Assembly: GCA_964436955.1 (NCBI GenBank)
Contig: CAYTFC010000058.1
Span: forward strand, 1 to 19,815
Length of the DNA: 19,815 nucleotides
DNA from: CAMFKD01 sp964436955
Lineage (GTDB): Bacteria; Chlamydiota; Chlamydiia; Chlamydiales; JAJFMA01
Direction of reading: 5' to 3'
Shown here piece after piece: positions 13,633 to 19,815 of this stretch. The notes beneath the pieces were generated by a model. The model was not told where the DNA came from. It saw nothing but the letters and a program-made list of their open reading frames with translations, and did no database searches. Both the position numbers and the translations under genes were made by a program. Positions within the stretch are counted from its first letter, which is position 1. Each line of letters begins with the position of its first letter.

Positions 13633-15753
13633 CTAAGCATTACCTTCACGCCACAACACACTTGCAACGGAATCAAATAGACGCACTAAATATGAGGTCC
13701 ATGGTCCGCGCACTTTGATACGCCCCTCTTCTCCTATTTTTAGGGACCCTAGTTCGTCTAAGGAGATAAGCACAGGAAAATAACTATCCATCATATGATA
13801 CTCCCCTTTTCGAACCTCCTCGACTGCTAACCATCCGCCATTGACCGAGGCCAGTTCCGGAAATTCGAGAACGGCTGCTCGCACGGGTGCTATGCGTTGA
13901 ACGGTACCTGATATAGAGTTACCTAAACCACGTGGGGAAAAGGTAACGCGCTGTCCTACTTCAAGGGTGTGTATGTCTCGTTCTGGAACAAAGCACATCA
14001 CGTTTATGTGAGTGGCTGACGCAATTCGTCCTAGCATGGAATTCTTGCCTACAAATTGGCCATTGCGAAGATCTTCGTCCCAATCCATCACATTCCCATC
14101 CACCTCAGCGACTATCTTCAACTGATTGATTTGCTGCGACAAGGTATCGGCTTCGGCTTCGGCACGAGCTAACTCAGCCTGCTTTTCTTGATAGTATGAA
14201 CGTAGCTTGTCTGATTGTCCAATAATCTCCATTTTCTTGCGCGTAAGCTCTCCCTGGGCCTTTTTCGAGTCAAATTCTTTAGAGAGGTCTACCGAGGTGA
14301 GAACGACCAAGATATCTCCCTTTTTGACTACGCTATCTCTTTTGACGTTAAGTCTCTGAATTTGTGCATCCGCGGGAACGTAAATAATGCGTGAGTCTAC
14401 GGGAAACGTGGTCGCAGGAAACGAGAGTGTATGCGGTAATGGTACGACCGCCCAAAGTAGTAGCAGAATCACCAATCCCAACGACGTAATACTGCGTTCA
14501 TTTAACGTAGCAAGGTGTTTAACGCGTTGAAATGCGGTAATTTCCCACACAACAGGCCAAATAAAAAACAGAATAACCTCTACAATAAAAAGGAGTATAC
14601 CTACCGTTTTGGTAAATGCGTAATATACAAAGAGTGCGATGGCGGTGTACAGCACCAAACGATAGAGAAAGGTAAAGATGGCATAGGCTATTAAAAACCG
14701 CTGCTTGTCTTGGGAAATTCTCGGTTCTATGTTTGGTATTTTCATCCCCAAAAACACGCGATAAAAGGCAAAACGCGCGATTTGAAAAGCTCTAGCTTGT
14801 AGATTCTCTACTTTCAGCCAATCCATTAAGAGATAATAACCGTCAAAACGCAGAGCAGGATTGAGGTTGATCAATAGGGTCGAGATCCAGTTAGCGGAGG
14901 CCAAAACAAAAAAAACGCTTTGCAGTATACCCGGGGAGCTAAATACCCATAATATCGAAGCAAGGGCGGCAATGGTAGATTCAGTGATTACTCCTGCAGC
15001 TGATATAAGCATGCGTTTTTTAGTGCTAGCAAGCTTCCAAGCATCGGTGACGTCTGTATAAAGAACGGGAAAGAGAATCAAAAACGCCACGCCCATGGTT
15101 GGTACACGTAAGCCATACTGCTTAGCTGTATAAGCATGGGCGAACTCATGAACAATCTTAGTACCGCAAATGGCTGCTCCATATGCTATTAATCCGGAAA
15201 CGTTGAAAAAATAGGTAAAGGTGGAAATAAAACTATCCCAGTTTACGGCTACAACACCCAAACCCCAGATGCATATGATGAAATAAATCATCACCGCGGT
15301 ACGACTTAGCAAAAACCGTACCTTGGGTAATGTTCTACTCAAAAAGGCGTCAGGATTAATTAGCGGTATCCGGAAGAATAGGTAGTATAGAAGGAACGCT
15401 TTTACAGGGTTCATTTTTGAGCGCGCAGATTGTTCCATAAGGGCTTCTGAAGGCTTCTGAACCTCAAGGAGATCTTGCTTTGAGGCATCTATAAAAAAGG
15501 TCGAAAGCTCGTCAATGGTTACCCGTAAAGTGGTGTGCTCGTCTAACGCAATCAGCAACTCTCGATAGGTCATTCCTGGCTTAATATGCTGCAAAATTAT
15601 GGCTTCGGCCCAACTAATTTTGTAGTACTGCGTGCGCACGGGATCAAATAGGTTATATGTGGGGGAACCATCGGACTCGTCAGGTCCTTTAAAAATCTGC
15701 AAATCCTTGCGAATCAATGGAAGTTGTTCATCTGGAGATATCTGAGGATCCAT
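13633..15753 (-). CDS. RRE-like/M50 site-2-protease-like membrane protein fused to HlyD-type adaptor domain
   Basis: A 706-residue protein in three parts. Residues about 18-98 (YNLFDPVRTQYYKISWAEA, then MTYRELLIALDE) resemble the PqqD-like winged fold used as a peptide-recognition element. Residues about 150-440 are a polytopic M50 metalloprotease domain, with HEFAH at 202-206 and NPALRFDGYY at 298-307, whose aspartate D304 completes the zinc site. Several hydrophobic segments flank these. Residues about 450-690 are a periplasmic lipoyl/HlyD-like adaptor with a coiled-coil hairpin (about 495-545) and the strand VPADAQIQRL. Such fusions are known near secretion adaptors and large surface proteins. 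The role could be substrate processing or export. GGGAG precedes the ATG. The gene is divergent from the HlyD gene at 15908. Confidence 0.87.
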   Translation of the reverse strand: MDPQISPDEQLPLIRKDLQIFKGPDESDGSPTYNLFDPVRTQYYKISWAEAIILQHIKPGMTYRELLIALDEHTTLRVTIDELSTFFIDASKQDLLEVQKPSEALMEQSARSKMNPVKAFLLYYLFFRIPLINPDAFLSRTLPKVRFLLSRTAVMIYFIICIWGLGVVAVNWDSFISTFTYFFNVSGLIAYGAAICGTKIVHEFAHAYTAKQYGLRVPTMGVAFLILFPVLYTDVTDAWKLASTKKRMLISAAGVITESTIAALASILWVFSSPGILQSVFFVLASANWISTLLINLNPALRFDGYYLLMDWLKVENLQARAFQIARFAFYRVFLGMKIPNIEPRISQDKQRFLIAYAIFTFLYRLVLYTAIALFVYYAFTKTVGILLFIVEVILFFIWPVVWEITAFQRVKHLATLNERSITSLGLVILLLLWAVVPLPHTLSFPATTFPVDSRIIYVPADAQIQRLNVKRDSVVKKGDILVVLTSVDLSKEFDSKKAQGELTRKKMEIIGQSDKLRSYYQEKQAELARAEAEADTLSQQINQLKIVAEVDGNVMDWDEDLRNGQFVGKNSMLGRIASATHINVMCFVPERDIHTLEVGQRVTFSPRGLGNSISGTVQRIAPVRAAVLEFPELASVNGGWLAVEEVRKGEYHMMDSYFPVLISLDELGSLKIGEEGRIKVRGPWTSYLVRLFDSVASVLWREGNA

Positions 15754-15907
15754 TGGACTCCCGTGGTTTAGTCTATACTATTTCTATAGCAGGTCCGGTT
15801 CATCTTTAGAAAGAGCCGAAAAGCATCAACCTTCCAGACGGTGCTTAATTCATTTTTTTTAAATTAATAGTGCGTTTATTTTACCCGTTTTTGGTAAGGT
15901 CCAGAAT

Positions 15908-16639
15908 ATGAAGACAAAAATCTACCCCCTACTTTTTCTACTGTCCCTCTCCTTCATCCTGGTAACTGCCGAGGAATATCGTGTGGTGCTGGAGCCAAAA
16001 TTTCATACCACTCTTTCTTCCGAAGTCACAACCACGGTAGAAGTGATTTCCAAACGCATGGGTGAGCGCTTTAACAAAGGCGATGTTCTAATGCGCTTAA
16101 GTGACGCCGTCTACCGTTCCAACCGCGCTAAAGCTCTAGCAGCCCTAGAACGTGGTAAAGCGGAGCTAAACGCTCAACAAAGGCTATACAAAGACAAAGC
16201 GGCTTCCACTCTGGATCTACGCGAGGCTGAAGCTAAAGAAGCCTTAGCCGCAGCAGACCTCGCATTGGCTGATAAGGAATTTCGCGCTTGTACTTTAGTG
16301 GCTCCCTACAACGGCAAGGTACAAGATCTAAAGGTGCAGGAGTACGAGCATGTGCAGCCAGGACAAGCGCTGATGGAAGTTTTGGACGATAGTGTCCTCA
16401 TTGCCAAGCTATTATTACCTTCTACCGTAGCGTTGACTCTAAAGCTGGGTGAAACGCTTACCATCTCTCTTCCTGAAGTCAATAGTTCGGTTTCAGCGGT
16501 GATTACCCACATAGCCCCAGGGATTGATCCGGCCAGTTCGTTAGTAAAAATCGATTCAGAAATCAAGAATGATCAAGATGCTCTCCGAGCCGGAATGATA
16601 GGCATTTTACAAATAGGCAACGTTGAGAGTCATCCATGA
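15908..16639 (+). CDS. periplasmic HlyD/RND-type adaptor protein
   Basis: A 243-residue membrane-fusion-family adaptor. MKTKIYPLLFLLSLSFILVTA is a Sec signal peptide with probable cleavage before EEY, so it is periplasmic and not anchored by a retained helix. A split lipoyl domain (ERFNKGDVLMRLSDAVY, about 53-69, and LVAPYNGKVQDLKVQEYEHV, about 130-149) brackets a short helical hairpin (about 70-125). A beta-barrel follows (LLLPSTVALTLKLGETLTI). It is shorter than typical RND adaptors (about 370). It overlaps the next gene by 4 bp (ATGA), so the two are coupled. It likely bridges inner-membrane components to the TolC-like duct. Confidence 0.87.
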   Translation: MKTKIYPLLFLLSLSFILVTAEEYRVVLEPKFHTTLSSEVTTTVEVISKRMGERFNKGDVLMRLSDAVYRSNRAKALAALERGKAELNAQQRLYKDKAASTLDLREAEAKEALAAADLALADKEFRACTLVAPYNGKVQDLKVQEYEHVQPGQALMEVLDDSVLIAKLLLPSTVALTLKLGETLTISLPEVNSSVSAVITHIAPGIDPASSLVKIDSEIKNDQDALRAGMIGILQIGNVESHP

Positions 16640-17973
16640 GCGAACCAAAAGATGCCTCGCTCCCGCAACTCCTAGCGGTACTTAATCAGTTACATTTAAA
16701 GGCTTTTACAGCGGCGACGCGCGAAGCACTGACGTTCATGATACTAAACGACACGCAGAAGCTTGTGAAGTATGATCGGGCGATTCTGTGGTCTATTCGT
16801 AATCATAAACTCGTCTGTCAAGGGGTTTCAGGACAAATTGAATCGCTTTCAGAATCTCCTGTAGTGCGAGAAGTCTCAACTATAATAGGGCAACTTCAAA
16901 ATCTGGAGGAGCCCCAGATCATCGATTTAAAAGGCCGTTTACCTGGGTCTGATTCTACAGCAAAAAATACAACACTCGGCCTACCTTCAGTTGCATGGGT
17001 ACCCATAAAGGATGAAAATGGTCTTACAATAGGCTTATGGCTAGAACGTTGGCGGACTGTATGGACAGCAGAGGAAATAAAGGTAGTTGCCTACCTAATG
17101 CAAGGGTATGCGGCTGCTTGGACACGTAAGCAACCACTAATCGGTTTTTCACTACCTTCCTGGCAAACCATACTCGTTTCCACAGCCTTGGTGTCACTAA
17201 TTTTATTATTGATACCGGTTCCATTAAGAGTGGTTGCCGCTTGTGAAATCATCGCAAAAGACCCTATTCTTATTACCGCTCCCCTTGAAGGAATTATCGC
17301 AAAAGTTGACGTTACACCCGGAGAGCCAGTTAAGGAGGGCCAAACCCTCTTTACGTACGACAAACGAGTGCCGCTACAGCAGCTAAAAATCGCCCAAAAG
17401 CAAGTAGAAGTCACCAATGCCCAGCTGAATCGTGTGCTAACATTAGGCCTTTCAGATACTTCCTCCTTGAGTGAGTCCGCCGTATGGAAGAATCAGCTGG
17501 CTAAAGATAATATTGAATTAGACCTTGCCCGCTATCACTCAAGTCAGCTTGAGGTCACCTCTCCAACCACGGGCATCGCTCTATTCGACAACCCAGATGA
17601 ATGGAGGGGAAAGCCTGTAAAAGTAGGTGAAAGAGTGATGGTGGTCAGCAAACCTGGAGACACTAAGGTCCGCATTTGGGTGCCCGAAAGGGATAACGTA
17701 GTAATCCGAAAAGACCGCCCTATCAAGGTTATTCTGAATATCAATCCGCTAGTCAGCTACTCAGCAGAACTGACATATGTCTCCAATGTAAGTAAATTAG
17801 GCGAAAAGAATATCCCGACCTTTACTGCAGAGGCTGAATGGCCAAAGGATACCCAGCCCGATCTAAAATTAGGCTTGAAAGGCACGGCCGTGTTGTATGG
17901 TGAAAACGTTTCGCTACTCTATTGGATTGCACGTAAGCCTTGGGCTGCTATTCGCGAGTACCTGGGCTGGTAA
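16636..17973 (+). CDS. GAF-like domain, membrane helix and HlyD-type adaptor fusion
   Basis: A 445-residue protein. Residues about 20-163 look like a cytoplasmic GAF sensor domain, with a helix opening (AATREALTFMILNDTQKLV) and a late segment (NGLTIGLWLERWRTVWT). Residues 176-196 are a single transmembrane helix. Residues about 205-425 are a periplasmic lipoyl/HlyD domain (ITAPLEGIIAKVDVTPGEPV, 213-232) with a coiled-coil hairpin (about 248-305) and a beta-barrel with VRIWVPERDN. The layout could let a cytoplasmic ligand or protein contact govern adaptor assembly, which is inference. The ligand-binding residues cannot be judged. It ends four bases before the convergent adhesin stop. Confidence 0.85.
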   Translation: MSEPKDASLPQLLAVLNQLHLKAFTAATREALTFMILNDTQKLVKYDRAILWSIRNHKLVCQGVSGQIESLSESPVVREVSTIIGQLQNLEEPQIIDLKGRLPGSDSTAKNTTLGLPSVAWVPIKDENGLTIGLWLERWRTVWTAEEIKVVAYLMQGYAAAWTRKQPLIGFSLPSWQTILVSTALVSLILLLIPVPLRVVAACEIIAKDPILITAPLEGIIAKVDVTPGEPVKEGQTLFTYDKRVPLQQLKIAQKQVEVTNAQLNRVLTLGLSDTSSLSESAVWKNQLAKDNIELDLARYHSSQLEVTSPTTGIALFDNPDEWRGKPVKVGERVMVVSKPGDTKVRIWVPERDNVVIRKDRPIKVILNINPLVSYSAELTYVSNVSKLGEKNIPTFTAEAEWPKDTQPDLKLGLKGTAVLYGENVSLLYWIARKPWAAIREYLGW

Positions 17974-17977
17974 CTCC

Positions 17978-19815
17978 TTACTCATTCATGTCCAAAATAT
18001 CTAATAATCTGTCATATGAACTTCGTTCTATGATCCCACTGGTGGAGTCTGCTTTACCATCTGATAAGTCCGATAGCGAATCTTCGAGATTGTTCGTGTT
18101 CCCAAGCATTTGCCATAAGTCAGTAGCTCTCTCCAAAACCTCTGCTAGGTTAAAAAAGTTACTGCTTTTTGCCTCAAAAGAGGAAGACACTAGCTCAGTA
18201 ATAAGGGAGGCTCCGGTCTCAGTATTGTAGGACATTAGTCCTGCAAACCCAATCATTTGTCCCGTACTACTCATTTGATTTAACCCGTGAACCCCAAAGA
18301 ACCCATCAGGATTGAATGCTATTGGTGCAGGATCCGAATTCGGCACAGGTTGGGATATGAAGACTGGAGTGGGAGTCTGTTGCACTATCGGAACAAAAGG
18401 TGTATTGGTTTTTTGGAAGTTAATAGTAAAGAATTGGGAACTTCGATCAACTCCGCCATTTGCGGTTCCCCCATCATCGATAAGCGTTACTTTCACAGTA
18501 GTAGTTCCGCTAAATTCCGGTGCTAAAGTGTAGTGAAAAATACCATCATTGCCTATCGTAGGCGAGCCAGAGAAGGCACTTGCATCCGTAGGGAGCACGT
18601 CGAAATGTACTGTCTGTCCAACCTCGTTAGATGGTCCATAACTAACGTCACTAGCTACGGAGACAGAGCCGCCCGTTGATCCTCCATCTAATTGAATGTC
18701 AGGAACTAGTGTGAAGGAAGGAGCGTCGTTTTGTGAGGCAATGTTAATCATGAAGGTCTGAATGGTACTCACATCTACTCCTCCATTATCTGTACCACCA
18801 TTGTCACGAACACGAACCTGTATCTCAGCACCTCCATAAGCATCAGGTGCAGCTGTATAACTTAGGGTACCGTTTGCATCGATGACAGGCCCAAAGCTAA
18901 AGAGTCCAGGATTGTTATTGCCTACAATTTCGAATTGAAGTGTTTGAGAAGCCTCATTGGAGGGTCCTACACTAATATTCGTAGCAAAAGCAATCTGGGT
19001 AACAGGCCCTTGGTCTTCAATAGATATAACGCTAGCAGGAATTGTGAATGTAGGTGCGTCGTTAACAGGAGCCACATCAATTGTAAAGGTTTGAATGACG
19101 CTTGTGTTTACCCCGCCATTTGTTGTGTTACCACTGTCAAGCAGGCGCACTTGAATAGTAGCACTTCCGAAAGCATCAGAAGCCGAGAGATAAGACAACG
19201 TTCCATTGGAATTAATGCTAGGACCAACAGTGAAGAGCGCAGCGTTACTATTACCCACAATCTCAAAACTTAATGTTTGTCCTATCTCGTCTACTGGTCC
19301 AGCACTGATGTTCGTGGCAAAATTAGCAATATTTTGAAGCCCCGCATCCTCGTTAGATGCTACTGAGGTAGACGCCAGCGAAAAGCTTGGAGCATCATTG
19401 ACTGGGTTAACTGTAATGGTGACGGTCACGTCTGTACTGTTACTGCTAGCATCTTTAGCATGGTAGACGAAACTGTCAGTGCCATTGAAGTTTAAGTCTG
19501 GAGTATATGTAAATGTGCCGTCAGCATTCAGCAGGAGAGTACCATTTGCGGTTGTGCTGACAAGTTCGGCAGTCAAGCTGTCGTTTTCTACGTCTGTGTC
19601 ATTACCTAGGACAGATGTGCCGGTAAGAACATTGTCTTCATTGACACTATAAGAATCTGCAACAGCAACTGGAGCATCATTGACTGGGTTAACTGTAATG
19701 GTGACGGTCACATCCGTACTGTTACTGCTAGCATCTTTAGCACGGTAGACGAAACTGTCTGTGCCATTGAAGTTTAAGACTGGAGTATAAGTAAATGTGC
19801 CGTCAGCATTCAGCA
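17978..19815 (-). CDS. large cadherin-like repeat adhesin, C-terminal part (5' end off window)
   Basis: The frame is open from the right edge to a TAA at 17978, so the gene starts beyond 19815. A GTG at 19711 is inside a repeat and is not a credible start. The visible product is about 612 residues. Two kinds of tandem extracellular domain appear. The first is VCBS/cadherin-like units opening NDAPVAVADSYSVNEDN, with a 94-residue period. The second is three longer units opening NDAPSF or NDAPTF (from 19399, 19063 and 18730, about 107-112 residues each). From about 18409 a proline-rich linker leads to a 143-residue C-terminal region ending LDILDMNE. No GGxGxD RTX nonapeptides are visible. It is probably a secreted surface adhesin exported by the neighbouring machinery, though adjacency is the only evidence of that link. 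Confidence 0.85.
   Translation of the reverse strand, partial: LNADGTFTYTPVLNFNGTDSFVYRAKDASSNSTDVTVTITVNPVNDAPVAVADSYSVNEDNVLTGTSVLGNDTDVENDSLTAELVSTTANGTLLLNADGTFTYTPDLNFNGTDSFVYHAKDASSNSTDVTVTITVNPVNDAPSFSLASTSVASNEDAGLQNIANFATNISAGPVDEIGQTLSFEIVGNSNAALFTVGPSINSNGTLSYLSASDAFGSATIQVRLLDSGNTTNGGVNTSVIQTFTIDVAPVNDAPTFTIPASVISIEDQGPVTQIAFATNISVGPSNEASQTLQFEIVGNNNPGLFSFGPVIDANGTLSYTAAPDAYGGAEIQVRVRDNGGTDNGGVDVSTIQTFMINIASQNDAPSFTLVPDIQLDGGSTGGSVSVASDVSYGPSNEVGQTVHFDVLPTDASAFSGSPTIGNDGIFHYTLAPEFSGTTTVKVTLIDDGGTANGGVDRSSQFFTINFQKTNTPFVPIVQQTPTPVFISQPVPNSDPAPIAFNPDGFFGVHGLNQMSSTGQMIGFAGLMSYNTETGASLITELVSSSFEAKSSNFFNLAEVLERATDLWQMLGNTNNLEDSLSDLSDGKADSTSGIIERSSYDRLLDILDMNE
19389..19815 (-). repeat. 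282-bp tandem coding repeat of the adhesin
   Basis: 19671-19815 repeats 19389-19533 at a 282-bp offset (94 codons). About six differences are seen over 145 bp, mostly single substitutions. One full unit and half of the next are inside the window, and more are expected beyond the right edge. Such near-identical units can change number by recombination and are often miscounted in short-read assemblies. Confidence 0.88.

Noticed and set aside
18324..18330. TGGTGCA match inside the adhesin gene
   Set aside because: A single unpaired seven-base match in coding sequence, expected by chance and far from att.

Overview
The window joins a short mobile element to a chromosomal secretion and adhesin locus in a Gram-negative-type bacterium. 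An outer-membrane TolC-like protein and periplasmic adaptors imply two membranes. The two tRNA genes present do not encode their 3' CCA, which argues against a typical enteric gammaproteobacterium and fits alphaproteobacteria, Chlamydiae or PVC-type lineages. I cannot name the species.

Region 1 (1-121) is left chromosomal flank with no gene. Region 2 (122-11566) is an integrated element. It is bounded by a perfect 72-bp direct repeat (122-193 and 11495-11566) that carries the 3' half of tRNA-Tyr(GTA). The intact tRNA-Tyr lies at the right end beside a tyrosine recombinase, and only a 3' tRNA fragment remains at the left end. The circular form would be 11,373 bp. Pairs of TGCACCA boxes at an 11-bp pitch sit inside both ends and look like integrase arm sites.

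Inside the element most genes read leftward. The integrase is followed by an unrecognised 372-residue protein, a 96-residue protein and an AlpA-like HTH protein. After a 350-bp leader come a second small HTH protein, an SF2 helicase and a Toprim/DUF3987 primase-helicase. Next is an iteron-like, AT-rich intergenic stretch that may be the replication origin. Two related small proteins and an HGG-motif protein follow, and then a small acidic protein. The far left end carries cargo: a secreted cysteine-rich protein with its own promoter and terminator, a DUF2442 protein, and an RHH/Doc toxin-antitoxin pair. There are no capsid, tail or conjugation genes, so the element resembles a satellite-type or mobilisable island with its own replication module.

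Region 3 (11606 to the right edge) starts with tRNA-Thr(TGT) and then an export locus. It holds a TolC-family outer-membrane protein, a membrane M50 metalloprotease fused to a HlyD-type adaptor with a PqqD/RRE-like N-terminus, a periplasmic HlyD adaptor, a GAF-TM-HlyD protein, and the C-terminal part of a large repetitive cadherin-like adhesin that runs off the right edge. No ABC ATPase is present in the window. The likely theme is surface export of the adhesin by an unusual type-I-like apparatus. The link between the exporter parts and the adhesin is inferred from gene adjacency.
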